A program made the translations under genes and the position numbers. From assembly GCA_035776675.1 (NCBI GenBank), contig DASTWO010000131.1, positions 1 to 47,189 of the forward strand: a stretch of DNA of 47,189 nucleotides. The letters run 5' to 3'. Positions 1-7,825 of the stretch are shown piece after piece. The notes beneath the pieces were generated by a model, which was given only the letters and a program-made list of their open reading frames with translations, did no database searches and had not been told where the DNA came from. Position 1 is the first letter of the stretch. Every line of letters starts with the position of its first letter. This DNA comes from DASSOY01 sp035776675. GTDB lineage: Bacteria > Bacillota > Bacilli > Bacillales > DASSOY01.

Positions 1-477
1 GCATATAAATACTTCTTTCTCGGTGAAACGTTTTAGATCGTCAATAAAATAATGAAGGTTTTGTCCTTCGTATTGTTCCGTATTGTCCAACTTCAAACGC
101 CGCGGTTGAAAAGCGCCGACACCCGCCGTGATTAAGATGGCTTTGGAATAATGGACCTCTTCATTAGTTGAAAGGGTGAAATGGCCGTCCTCGTTTTTGA
201 CTACATTTTGTACGGTTTGATTTAAGGCGATGTCAGGATTAAATAAATCCGCTTGTTCTTGTAGTCGGTCGACGAGTTCCTGGCCGCTTACTTTCGGAAA
301 GCCCGCTACGTCGTAAATATCTTTCTCGGGGTATAGGGCGGAAAGCTGCCCTCCGAGCTGAGGCATGCTCTCAATGACTTTGACTTTCAGATTTCGCATT
401 CCACCATAAAAAGCGGCAAACAACCCGGTAGGGCCGCCGCCGATAATGGTCACGTCATAAACGTTTCGTTCAGACAT
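1..477 (-). CDS. Ferredoxin--NADP(+) reductase, type 2 (YumC-like), partial
   Basis: FAD- and NADPH-dependent reductase that passes electrons to ferredoxins or flavodoxins in the cytoplasm. The first 159 residues are visible and the C-terminus lies beyond the left edge. An N-terminal Rossmann FAD motif (VTIIGGGPTGLFAAFYGGMR, from about residue 9) is followed by the GGQLSALYPEKDIYDVAGFP segment typical of thioredoxin-reductase-like FNRs; there is no CxxC redox pair in the visible part. The ATG at 477 is preceded by AAGGAG at good spacing. It is the last visible gene of the minus-strand operon, 28 bp after the aldehyde dehydrogenase. With the Rieske ferredoxin two genes upstream it could form a short electron chain (inference). 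Family assignment is firm; the physiological partner is not. Confidence 0.88.
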   Translation of the reverse strand, partial: MSERNVYDVTIIGGGPTGLFAAFYGGMRNLKVKVIESMPQLGGQLSALYPEKDIYDVAGFPKVSGQELVDRLQEQADLFNPDIALNQTVQNVVKNEDGHFTLSTNEEVHYSKAILITAGVGAFQPRRLKLDNTEQYEGQNLHYFIDDLKRFTEKEVFIC

Positions 478-505
478 ATACTCACACTCCTTTTGTGGAG
501 GGATT

Positions 506-1978
506 CTATTTGAACCAACCAATTGGTTGTGGCTTCGTGTTTCGATAAATGTGCTTGGTTTCGGTATATTCTTCAAGGCCCTGGTTCCCGAGTTCACGGC
601 CAATTCCGGATTGTTTGTATCCGCCCCAGGGGGCTTGTGCGAAGTAGGGGTGGAAGTCATTAATCCAGACAGTGCCCATTCGAAGTTTCGAAGCCATGCG
701 TTCCGCTTTTGCGATATCCTGCGTCCAAACAGCACCGGCCAGGCCATAAATTGTATCATTGGCGAGGCGGACAGCTTCATGTTCATCTTTGAACCTTTCA
801 ACGGTCAGGACCGGTCCGAATACTTCTTCCTGAATGATTCGCATATCCGATCGGCATTCAGTGAAGAGGGTGGGCAAGTAGAAAAAGCCGTTTTGCAATT
901 CCGGTTCGTCCGGACGTGCGCCGCCGATAACCAGTTTTGCTCCTTCATTTTGGGCGATCTCGACATATTTTTCAACCTTTTCGCGGTGTTCCGCAGAAAT
1001 TAACGGCCCGGACTGGGTTTCTTCGTTAAACCCGTTACCGAGCTTGATTCGCTTAATGCGTTCAACCAAGGCTTCAACAAATTCGTCATGAACTGAATCT
1101 TCCACCAACAGACGCGCACCAGCCGAACAAACTTGACCGGCATGGAAATACACCGCGTTTAAAGCTTGATCGACACTTGTTTCAAAATCACTGTCAGCGA
1201 AGACGATGTTTGGATTCTTCCCGCCAAGTTCCAGGGCGATCTTCTTCACATTCCGGCTGGCGGTTTGCATGATTTTCTTTCCGGTAGCAATTCCACCGGT
1301 GAAAGAAATCAGGTCGACATCTGTGTTTTCCGCCAATTCATTACCGACAGTCGAACCGGCGCCGAGTACAAGATTGACAACGCCAGCAGGGAAACCGGCT
1401 TCTTCCATAAGCTCTGTAACTTTCACCGTAGTCAGCGGCGTGATTTCGCTCGGTTTCATGACAATCGTGTTCCCGACGGCCAAAGCGGGAGCGATTTTCC
1501 AAGCAGCCTGCAGAAGCGGGTAATTCCATGGAGTGATTTGGCCGCAAACACCGACCGGCTCCCGAACAACCTTGCTCTGGCTATCCGGAATCGGCGATTC
1601 GATGATTTCACCGCCATCCTTGTCAGCCAGACCGGCGAAATAACGGAAAACGCCGGCAATGTCGTCCATATCTGCGCGGCTTTCGGTCAAAGTTTTTCCG
1701 GTATCGAGCGTTTCCAGCTCCGCGAGTTCTTCTCGATCCCTCTCAATGAACTCGCCAACCTTGAGTACAAGGCGTCCACGTTCACTTGCAGGCGTGTCAC
1801 GCCAATCCCCGCGATCAAAAGCCTTTCTTGCGGCGGCAATTGCCGAACGCGCATCTTGTTCATTTCCCTCTGCTGCAGTGGCGACTATTTCTTGATTGTA
1901 AGGGTTGATAATCTTTCTGGTTTGATCAGAATCGGCTTCAAGCCACTCGCCGTTGATATACATTTTTTTCAGATTCAT
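506..1978 (-). CDS. NAD-dependent aldehyde dehydrogenase, betaine-aldehyde dehydrogenase (GbsA) type
   Basis: Oxidises an aldehyde to its acid with NAD(P)+. The 490-residue length is full for the family. Visible marks are the cofactor segment GQITPWNYPL (about residue 143), the FTGG glycine motif, the general base in LELGGKNPN (about 250), and the catalytic cysteine C284 in HAGQVCSAG. The sequence reads closer to Bacillus GbsA (glycine betaine aldehyde) than to the second aldehyde dehydrogenase at 3850. However, the choline dehydrogenase partner gbsB is absent; neighbours are a Rieske ferredoxin and an amidohydrolase. The substrate here may therefore be another aldehyde from the same catabolic route. 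The AGGTGGGA stretch before ATG 1978 serves as ribosome site. Confidence 0.9.
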   Translation of the reverse strand: MNLKKMYINGEWLEADSDQTRKIINPYNQEIVATAAEGNEQDARSAIAAARKAFDRGDWRDTPASERGRLVLKVGEFIERDREELAELETLDTGKTLTESRADMDDIAGVFRYFAGLADKDGGEIIESPIPDSQSKVVREPVGVCGQITPWNYPLLQAAWKIAPALAVGNTIVMKPSEITPLTTVKVTELMEEAGFPAGVVNLVLGAGSTVGNELAENTDVDLISFTGGIATGKKIMQTASRNVKKIALELGGKNPNIVFADSDFETSVDQALNAVYFHAGQVCSAGARLLVEDSVHDEFVEALVERIKRIKLGNGFNEETQSGPLISAEHREKVEKYVEIAQNEGAKLVIGGARPDEPELQNGFFYLPTLFTECRSDMRIIQEEVFGPVLTVERFKDEHEAVRLANDTIYGLAGAVWTQDIAKAERMASKLRMGTVWINDFHPYFAQAPWGGYKQSGIGRELGNQGLEEYTETKHIYRNTKPQPIGWFK

Positions 1979-2000
1979 TTAATATCCCACCTGCTGTCAC

Positions 2001-2360
2001 TTATTTTGAGACGACAACTTTATCTTCTTCAATGGACACATTGAAGCTTGGGAGGCGGCGGCTGGGGTCAACCAACATACGACCTTCGTTTTTGATGTCG
2101 TACTCCCGACCGTGCCAGGGGCAGCGAAGAATTTCTCCCTCTTTCTCATATCGGTAATCTCCCGGAGTATCGGTCGGAGCGGTGGCGCCGCATATCGCTC
2201 CTTCCGACATGGGCGCTCCCTGATGAATGCAGCTGTTTGAAAAGGCATAGAACTCGCCATCAAGGGTTCGGCATACTACAACAGGAATTCGTCCCAGATT
2301 GGTTCTCATTTTCTCGCCGGGTTGAAGCTCTGCTTTTTTGCAAACGACTTGTTTCATCAT
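2001..2360 (-). CDS. Rieske [2Fe-2S] ferredoxin
   Basis: Small soluble iron-sulfur electron carrier of 119 residues, the size of ferredoxins serving Rieske non-haem oxygenases. The two cluster-binding motifs are SCIHQGAP (C-x-H, about residue 43) and CPWHGREYD (C-x-x-H, about residue 80), separated by a long spacer as in the family. There is no signal peptide or membrane anchor, so it is cytoplasmic. ATG 2360 overlaps the stop codon of the upstream amidohydrolase (ATGA) with AAAGGAGGG in front, so the two are translationally coupled. A ferredoxin reductase is encoded two genes downstream. No oxygenase alpha subunit is visible; one could lie beyond the left edge or elsewhere. Confidence 0.93.
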   Translation of the reverse strand: MMKQVVCKKAELQPGEKMRTNLGRIPVVVCRTLDGEFYAFSNSCIHQGAPMSEGAICGATAPTDTPGDYRYEKEGEILRCPWHGREYDIKNEGRMLVDPSRRLPSFNVSIEEDKVVVSK

Positions 2361-3451
2361 GCATGCCCTCCTTTGATATCCGGGATTTTCGGATAGAAGG
2401 TGTTCGCGTTTTCAAAAAATATTTTTTGTTTTAACGGTTCCTCAAGAGAAGGAAGTGCCCGTGTCGGGGAATCATAATCCCAATGCGGGTAATCCGTTGA
2501 AAAGCAAATCATATCCTCCGAACCCATTTGGTCAACGTATTGCATGAAATCTTTTTTCGACATTTCTTCCATGGGTTGGGTTGTGAAACAAATGTGTTCC
2601 CGGGCGATGCGGCTTGGCATTCTCTTGACCCACGGAACTTCATGACGCAAATCTTTGTACTGTTGATCCATCTTTCGCATCAGATGGGGGGCGTACGTAA
2701 ATCCGCCTTCGATCATCATTAATTTCAGATTCGGAAACCTATCAAATACACCGTTGAAAATCAGGTTGCTGACCTGAATCATGTGTGAGGTTGGAATCAT
2801 GGTATGCCACTCGATAAAATACCGAGGCCATTTCCCGAAGTGTGTCGGCGGTTCGTTATGGTGCATGCCAATCATCAAGTTATTACGTTCAGCTGCTTCA
2901 AAAATCGGATGGTAGTAAGGATCTCCCCACAAAATGTCGTCGATCGGCAGCAGAACTTGTGCCATTTTCGGATGAGAACCGACACGATCAATTTCACGAG
3001 CGGCTCCTTGCGGATCCTGGCCCGCGATTTGGACAGAACCGTAAAGGCGGTCATCTTTCTCCAGCCAGTTTTCGATTTGCCAATTGTTATACGCTGTGGA
3101 AAGAGCAGTCGCCATCTCGTACCAACCGTGCATCGACGATGGGGAAGGATCGAGCGCTCCCGTCAGGATGCCGTAATTGTGCCCAATTTCATCGAGCAAT
3201 TGTTTTTGCATGAACTCAAGGTCACTTCCCGCAGGACGTCCGTCCGGGACCCGGGCATCCGCCCGATCCACACCTGCAATGGAAGGTTGAGTATAAGGCA
3301 TGTGTTTCTCCTGGAGCCAATGGCAATCGGTGATATACCTTTTCCACGGATTATCCAGGTAAGGAATCAAATCGTCATAAACGGCGCGTTCATGAATGTC
3401 GGTATCGATCAATCGACTTTCTTTTTGTCGTTTTTGTTTTTGTTCAACCAT
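2357..3451 (-). CDS. Metal-dependent amidohydrolase (amidohydrolase-2 / ACMSD-like family)
   Basis: Predicted TIM-barrel hydrolase or decarboxylase of 364 residues. Features are an N-terminal LIDTDIHE motif resembling the family's first metal-ligand segment, MIGMHHNEPP in the middle, and a C-terminal FSTDYPHWDYDSP segment matching the conserved SDYPH of amidohydrolase-2 members (metal-binding Asp/His). Family members act on ring-cleavage or carboxylated aromatic intermediates; the substrate here is unknown. I chose ATG 3451 because GGAGG sits 7-12 bases before it. A longer in-frame ORF reaches ATG 3532, but that codon lies upstream of the predicted promoter -10. First gene of the minus-strand operon and coupled to the Rieske ferredoxin. 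Confidence 0.85.
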   Translation of the reverse strand: MVEQKQKRQKESRLIDTDIHERAVYDDLIPYLDNPWKRYITDCHWLQEKHMPYTQPSIAGVDRADARVPDGRPAGSDLEFMQKQLLDEIGHNYGILTGALDPSPSSMHGWYEMATALSTAYNNWQIENWLEKDDRLYGSVQIAGQDPQGAAREIDRVGSHPKMAQVLLPIDDILWGDPYYHPIFEAAERNNLMIGMHHNEPPTHFGKWPRYFIEWHTMIPTSHMIQVSNLIFNGVFDRFPNLKLMMIEGGFTYAPHLMRKMDQQYKDLRHEVPWVKRMPSRIAREHICFTTQPMEEMSKKDFMQYVDQMGSEDMICFSTDYPHWDYDSPTRALPSLEEPLKQKIFFENANTFYPKIPDIKGGHA

Positions 3452-3502
3452 TGTTAGACCTCCTTGGCGATCAGATAGGTCAATGCGCATTTGACGAAGA
3501 AT

Positions 3503-3532
3503 AGTATAACAAGTGCCATTTTCATCCGACAA
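3503..3532 (-). promoter_or_regulatory. Predicted sigma-A promoter of the amidohydrolase-Rieske operon
   Basis: On the minus strand TTGTCG (3527-3532) is followed after 18 bp by TATACT (3503-3508), which would start RNA near 3496. A perfect 10-bp palindrome AATGCGCATT (3482-3491), flanked by GTCAA/TTGAC half-sites, falls just downstream of that start and is a candidate operator. Predicted from sequence only. Confidence 0.5.
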
Positions 3533-3548
3533 ATCCGCTCTGCGGCGC

Positions 3549-3608
3549 TGAGTTCGTTCAGTGTTCGTCAGTAACGCTCAGTGAGCGTCAGTGAAGCTCA
3601 GTGATAGA
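3549..3608. repeat. 10-bp-phased CAGT direct-repeat array
   Basis: CAGT occurs at 3559, 3569, 3579, 3589 and 3599, exactly 10 bp apart, with similar filler (consensus close to CAGTGANCGT); a sixth degenerate unit (TGAGTTCGTT) starts at 3549. Within the array ACGCTCA-G-TGAGCGT (3574-3588) is a 15-bp dyad. The array ends about 17 bp upstream of the minus-strand -35 element, a typical position for an activator, and about 140 bp upstream of the plus-strand start. It could be a cooperative binding site or a simple-sequence expansion. Confidence 0.8.
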
Positions 3609-3710
3609 AATGGATTTTTTTCGTATTTTGGGAAGTGAGAAAAAGCTTTTATTGTAAATTCATCAGTGTTTATTGGTTGTTGTCTAAGGTCCTGATTTTT
3701 CAAAATGGTA

Positions 3711-3739
3711 TTGTTTTTATACAGAATTCTTACTATAAT
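3711..3739 (+). promoter_or_regulatory. Predicted sigma-A promoter of the long catabolic operon
   Basis: TTGTTT (3711-3716), a 17-bp spacer, then a perfect TATAAT (3734-3739). Transcription would start near 3746, inside the dyad at 3746-3762 and about 100 bases before the first gene. Confidence 0.75.
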
Positions 3740-3745
3740 GAAATC

Positions 3746-3762
3746 AACTGGTCCTACCGGTT
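3746..3762 (+). promoter_or_regulatory. 17-bp dyad, candidate GntR/FadR-type operator
   Basis: AACTGGTCCTACCGGTT is an inverted repeat (AAC-n-GGT-nnn-ACC-n-GTT) with six of seven arm positions paired. Its core GGTnnnACC resembles operators of FadR-subfamily GntR regulators (general form TnGTnnnACnA). It covers the predicted transcription start, a repressing position. A regulator of that subfamily is encoded at 13126 in the same gene set, so autoregulation of the pathway is likely but inferred. Confidence 0.6.
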
Positions 3763-3795
3763 GGACAAATAGCGATTTTAAAGGAAACCTCTAAT

Positions 3796-3809
3796 TGAAA
3801 GCGCTGTCA
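3796..3809 (+). promoter_or_regulatory. cre site (CcpA carbon catabolite repression)
   Basis: TGAAAGCGCTGTCA matches the published cre consensus TGWNANCGNTNWCA at every position. It lies about 50 bp downstream of the predicted start and before the first gene, where CcpA acts as a roadblock. This fits an operon for a secondary carbon source. Confidence 0.75.
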
Positions 3810-3849
3810 AAGGCATATGATTTAGAAAGCACAACGGGAGGGTTGCGAA

Positions 3850-5277
3850 ATGTTTATTAACGGGGAATGGATCACGACGGATGAGAAGTTGGAAGTAACG
3901 AATCCAGCGACGGGCAAGATTGCTTACGAGGTACATATGGGCGGTCGCTCTGAGGTGAATCAGGCGATTGAAGCGGCGGTTGGCGCCTTTGGACCATGGG
4001 CTGACTTGCCGGCTCTGCAGCGTGCGGATTTGTTGCTTGAGGTTGTCGGATTGCTGAAGGCAGAAAAAGAACGGCTGGCGAAAGTGATTACAACGGAAAT
4101 GGGGAAGCCGATCCGGGATTCGCGCAGTGAAGTGAACATGGCGATTGATTATTTCCGTTGGTTTGCTGAGGAAGCAAGGCGTGTATACGGGGAAACCGTG
4201 CCGCACAGCGCGAGTGATAAAAGATTGATGGTGATCCGCCAACCCGTAGGTGTTGTGGGAGCGATCACGCCGTGGAATTATCCGATTGCGATGATGGCTC
4301 GGAAGCTGGCGCCGGCATTGGCGGCTGGATGTACGGCCGTTGTGAAGCCGGCACCCGAAACGCCGCAGTCGGCGATCGAAATGATGAAGTTGTTTGAGCG
4401 GGTCGGGCTACCCGCCGGTGTCGTCAACCTTGTTGTTGCGCCGGCTGAGGTGGTTGGCGTTGCATTTATGGAGAGCTCGGATGTCCGGAAAATCACCTTT
4501 ACCGGTTCGACGGAGGTTGGCAAGAAATTGTACGCCGGGGCGGCGAATACGGTGAAGCGGGTTTCGATGGAACTCGGCGGGCATGCGCCGTTTGTGGTGT
4601 TTGAGGATGCCGATCTCGATCTGGCCGCAGAAGATCTGTTAAAGACGAAATTCCGTTGTTCCGGAGAAATGTGCACGGCGACGAATCGAGTTTACGTGCA
4701 TGAAAGTATTGTTGATTCGTTCTCTGAGAAACTCGTAGAGAAGGTAAAAGAAGTAAAGGTCGGCAACGGAATGGATGACGATACAGTTGTCGGGCCGCTC
4801 GTGAATCGGGCGGGGTTGGAGAAGGTCGCCAGACATGTTGAGGATGCAGCGCGCCAGGGTGCTGATGTTCTTGTGGGCGGGGAAGTTTTATTAGAAGGCG
4901 ATTTTGCCAACGGAAATTACTATTCTCCTACTGTGCTGAAAAATGTATCGAAAGAAATGCAGCTTTACAATGAGGAAACGTTCGGTCCGGTCGCGCCGAT
5001 TATCAGTTTCTCGTCCGAAGAGGAATTGATTTCCGAGGTCAATCATGATCAGTATGGCCTGGCTTCCTACGTTTACACGGAGGATATGTCAAGGACGATT
5101 CGCGTAATGGAGAAATTGGAATACGGGATGGTAGGGATCAACGATCCGTTGCCTTTTGTCGTCCAAGGGCCGTTCGGCGGCATGAAGGAAAGCGGTCTTG
5201 GCAAAGAAGGCAGCCGCCACGGAATCGATGATTATCTTGAAAAGAAACTGGTGTCGATTCGGTTCAGAAAAGGGTGA
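3850..5277 (+). CDS. NAD(P)-dependent aldehyde dehydrogenase
   Basis: Oxidises an aldehyde, plausibly the semialdehyde released by the transaminase at 7826, to an acid. It has 475 residues. Visible features are the cofactor segment GAITPWNYP, FTGSTEVGK, the general base in SMELGGHAPF, and the catalytic cysteine C275 in SGEMCTATNR. The usual Gly-Gln before the cysteine is replaced by Gly-Glu (SGEMC), a pattern of succinate-semialdehyde-type members. First gene of the operon, preceded by GGGAGGG before ATG 3850. It is clearly diverged from the aldehyde dehydrogenase at 506. Family certain, substrate unknown. Confidence 0.9.
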   Translation: MFINGEWITTDEKLEVTNPATGKIAYEVHMGGRSEVNQAIEAAVGAFGPWADLPALQRADLLLEVVGLLKAEKERLAKVITTEMGKPIRDSRSEVNMAIDYFRWFAEEARRVYGETVPHSASDKRLMVIRQPVGVVGAITPWNYPIAMMARKLAPALAAGCTAVVKPAPETPQSAIEMMKLFERVGLPAGVVNLVVAPAEVVGVAFMESSDVRKITFTGSTEVGKKLYAGAANTVKRVSMELGGHAPFVVFEDADLDLAAEDLLKTKFRCSGEMCTATNRVYVHESIVDSFSEKLVEKVKEVKVGNGMDDDTVVGPLVNRAGLEKVARHVEDAARQGADVLVGGEVLLEGDFANGNYYSPTVLKNVSKEMQLYNEETFGPVAPIISFSSEEELISEVNHDQYGLASYVYTEDMSRTIRVMEKLEYGMVGINDPLPFVVQGPFGGMKESGLGKEGSRHGIDDYLEKKLVSIRFRKG

Positions 5278-5282
5278 AGCCG

Positions 5283-6230
5283 ATGCTTCTTGTAACGATA
5301 GACGAATTCTCCGATCAGCAGTTTCGGAGATTGATTGATTTGAGTCGGCCGCGTTTGGTTCATTTGGAGCGTGATTTGAAAAATAGTCGTTTGGATTTGA
5401 ATCAGACGGAAATTTGGATCACGTATGGATTCGATGTGACAAAGGAAAATCTTGATCGCATGCCGGGCTTGAAGTGGATTCAGGTCTTTCAGGCGGGAAT
5501 TGAGCATATTCCGCTTGAAGAATTGAACCGGCGGGGGATTCGGCTGACGAATGTGAAAGGGATTCACGGCATTCCGATGTCGGAATACGTGATGAGCATG
5601 GTTCTTTATGTGGCGAGAGATCTGGCGAGGTTCATTAGGGAGCAGAAGCTGCATGCCTGGAACCGTGAAGACCTTGTCGATGAAGCGTTTGGCAAGACGA
5701 TGGCGGTTTTCGGAGCCGGCACTATCGGGACGATGGTGGCGGAAAAAGCGAAAATGTTCGATATGCGGGTAATCGGGGTTAACACAAGCGGCGAGAGTCG
5801 GTCGCCTTTCGACGAAATGTACACACTGGATGATAAATTGGAAGTTTTACGGCAGAGTGATTTTATTGTGTTGCTTTTGCCGGTCACCGAAGCTACTTAT
5901 CATTGTATCGGGCGGGAAGAGTTGAAGCAGATGAAGCCGGGTGCTTATCTCATCAATACCGGCCGTGGTGCATTGGTCGATACGGAGGCATTGGTGTCGG
6001 AGTTGCGTGCAGGGAAAATCCGCGGGGTTGCACTAGATGTATTTGAAGAGGATCCTTTGCCGAAAGATCATCCACTGTGGGATATGGAGAATGTTTTTAT
6101 TACGCCGCACCTATCTGCGAAAACCGTTCGGTATCTGGATCGCTGTATCGATAAGTTCGAGCCGAACTTTGAGTGTTTTGAAAACGGTGATCCGATGGTC
6201 AATCAAGTCGATGTCGCAAAGGGGTATTAG
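5283..6230 (+). CDS. D-isomer-specific 2-hydroxyacid dehydrogenase
   Basis: NAD(P)-dependent reduction of a 2-oxoacid or oxidation of a D-2-hydroxyacid. About 315 residues, normal for the family. The Rossmann motif FGAGTIGTMVAEK is in the middle, followed by the catalytic triad segments: arginine in INTGRGALVD, glutamate in LDVFEEDPLP, and histidine in FITPHLSA. I chose ATG 5283 because AGGGTGA lies five bases before it; an alternative GTG at 5274 overlaps the previous stop codon but has no spaced ribosome site. Its role in the operon is not obvious: it may reduce a glyoxylate or pyruvate-like by-product. Confidence 0.87.
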   Translation: MLLVTIDEFSDQQFRRLIDLSRPRLVHLERDLKNSRLDLNQTEIWITYGFDVTKENLDRMPGLKWIQVFQAGIEHIPLEELNRRGIRLTNVKGIHGIPMSEYVMSMVLYVARDLARFIREQKLHAWNREDLVDEAFGKTMAVFGAGTIGTMVAEKAKMFDMRVIGVNTSGESRSPFDEMYTLDDKLEVLRQSDFIVLLLPVTEATYHCIGREELKQMKPGAYLINTGRGALVDTEALVSELRAGKIRGVALDVFEEDPLPKDHPLWDMENVFITPHLSAKTVRYLDRCIDKFEPNFECFENGDPMVNQVDVAKGY

Positions 6231-6231
6231 G

Positions 6232-7824
6232 ATGAAGGCGGATTTGATATTGAAAAGCGGCCAGATTGTTTCGATGGATGAGGATGACCGTCAACATGAA
6301 GCTTTGGCGGTTTACGATGGGAAAATCATTGCGCTTGGCAGTGATCGTGAGGTTGTCTCGTATGAAGGTCACAGGACGGAAGTTGTTGATCTGAATGGCA
6401 AAACGGTGTTACCCGGGTTCATCGATGCCCACCAACACATGATATCCACCGGATTTAACCTGCGCAATGTCGATTGCCGGGTCGGTTCGATTAAAGAATT
6501 GGTAGATAAAATAACAACTCGTGCTGAAACGTGCGCTCCCGGTGAGTGGGTGATTGGTTGGGGGTATGATGAATCCCGTTTTGCTCAAAAGCGTCATCCA
6601 TCGAAGGCTGATTTCGCAGGAATTGATCGTCCAGTTTTCGTAACGCATTATTCGTTGCACAGCGCTGTTGCGAATGATGCGGCTTTGGAAGCTGCCGGGA
6701 TATCAGCTGAAACGACAGTGGAACACGGTATGATTGAAAAAGACGAACACGGCGAGTTGACGGGGCGTCTGACCGAAGACGGATTAGCAATGGTTAAGAA
6801 CTCTATTCCTTACACAATTGAGCAAATGAAAGAAGCATTGAAACTGGCAAACGATCATTATGTAAAACAAGGTGTTACATCGGTACACGAAGCGGGGATG
6901 GGTTTTTTTACAGGATCTTTTGATGAGTTTCGGGCTTTTCAAGAAACCTCACGGGATGGATCACGCAAGGTTCGGGTTTACGGCATGGTTTTGGATGATT
7001 TTTTCGAGCAGGCTCTTGAAGCGAGGTTAACTCACGGATTCGGGAATGATCGATTGAAAATCGGAGCTATGAAGACCTTTGCTGATGGGACGGTAAGCGG
7101 GAAATCCGCGGCGGTGACCGAGCCATATACCGGAGAAGATGGCAGTTATGGAGAATTGATGCAAACGGATGAAGAAATCGGTGGGAAAATTGTTCATGCA
7201 CACCGGAACGGCTATCAAATTGCCGTTCATGCGATTGGTGATGCGGCGGTGGAGCAGGTGTTGAATGCTTATGAGCATGCGATGAATGAGTTTCCCCGTT
7301 CCGATTGCCGGCACCGGATCGAGCATGCCAGTGTGACGCGGCCAGATCTGATAGAGAAAATGCGGCGGCTCGGGATCGTGGCAGTTCCTCAGCCAGGCCT
7401 TGTTCATTTTGCCGGGGAAGTCCATATGGAACATTTGCATCCGAGATTGCGAGATTACGTGTTTGCCAGTCGTTCTTTTATGGATTCGGATTTGAAGGTA
7501 GCAGGCAGCTCGGATTCCCCAATCACGCCTTGTGAGCCGTTGCTTGGTATTTATACCTCCATTAGCCGGAAAACAGCGAATGGCAATACCATTCTATCTG
7601 ATCAAAAGGTAACAATTCGTGAAGCGCTGGAAATGTACACGAAAAATGCGGCTTACGCTTCTTTTGACGAAGCTACAAAAGGTACGCTTGAGGCGGGGAA
7701 ACTGGCGGATCTTACAGTGTTGCCAGAAGAATTTCTTGATTTTTCGGCTGATCAAATCAAGGAAACTAAAGTTGAAATGACTATTATCGGCGGTGAAGTT
7801 GTTTTCAAGAAAGGGGAGGAATAG
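6232..7824 (+). CDS. YtcJ-type metal-dependent amidohydrolase
   Basis: Hydrolyses an amide bond. Relatives include N-substituted formamide deformylase and uncharacterised YtcJ proteins. From ATG 6232 it has 530 residues. The N-terminal beta-sandwich segment leads to PGFIDAHQHM (the HxH metal pair, near residue 65). Later come GYQIAVHAIGDAAV, CRHRIEHAS and SSDSPITP, the remaining metal-ligand segments of the amidohydrolase barrel. AAAGGGG precedes the start, two bases after the previous stop; a longer reading frame from 6037 only overlaps the dehydrogenase. Its place before a transaminase suggests it releases an amine from an N-acylated precursor (inference). Confidence 0.85.
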   Translation: MKADLILKSGQIVSMDEDDRQHEALAVYDGKIIALGSDREVVSYEGHRTEVVDLNGKTVLPGFIDAHQHMISTGFNLRNVDCRVGSIKELVDKITTRAETCAPGEWVIGWGYDESRFAQKRHPSKADFAGIDRPVFVTHYSLHSAVANDAALEAAGISAETTVEHGMIEKDEHGELTGRLTEDGLAMVKNSIPYTIEQMKEALKLANDHYVKQGVTSVHEAGMGFFTGSFDEFRAFQETSRDGSRKVRVYGMVLDDFFEQALEARLTHGFGNDRLKIGAMKTFADGTVSGKSAAVTEPYTGEDGSYGELMQTDEEIGGKIVHAHRNGYQIAVHAIGDAAVEQVLNAYEHAMNEFPRSDCRHRIEHASVTRPDLIEKMRRLGIVAVPQPGLVHFAGEVHMEHLHPRLRDYVFASRSFMDSDLKVAGSSDSPITPCEPLLGIYTSISRKTANGNTILSDQKVTIREALEMYTKNAAYASFDEATKGTLEAGKLADLTVLPEEFLDFSADQIKETKVEMTIIGGEVVFKKGEE

Positions 7825-7825
7825 C

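Larger units (their letters stand above)
3452..3849. other. Divergent control region between two catabolic operons
   Basis: A 398-bp stretch without a gene. Reading from the minus-strand gene it holds: a ribosome site, a 10-bp palindrome (AATGCGCATT, 3482-3491), a minus-strand promoter, a 10-bp-phased CAGT array, an AT-rich stretch, a plus-strand promoter, a 17-bp dyad, a cre site, and the ribosome site of the aldehyde dehydrogenase. Each is listed separately. No convincing ORF is present. Confidence 0.8.

Noticed and set aside
1166..2044. 292-codon open frame on the plus strand
   Set aside because: Entirely antisense to the aldehyde dehydrogenase at 506-1978; no ribosome site and no recognisable domain. 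GC-rich third positions create such shadows.
2804..3457. 217-codon open frame on the plus strand
   Set aside because: Antisense to the amidohydrolase; low-complexity translation without a start signal.
3452..3532. 27-residue N-terminal extension of the amidohydrolase
   Set aside because: The extension would start upstream of the predicted -10 element, while GGAGG precedes the internal ATG at 3451.
3541..3608. CRISPR-like array
   Set aside because: Period is only 10 bp with no spacers, and no cas genes occur in the window.
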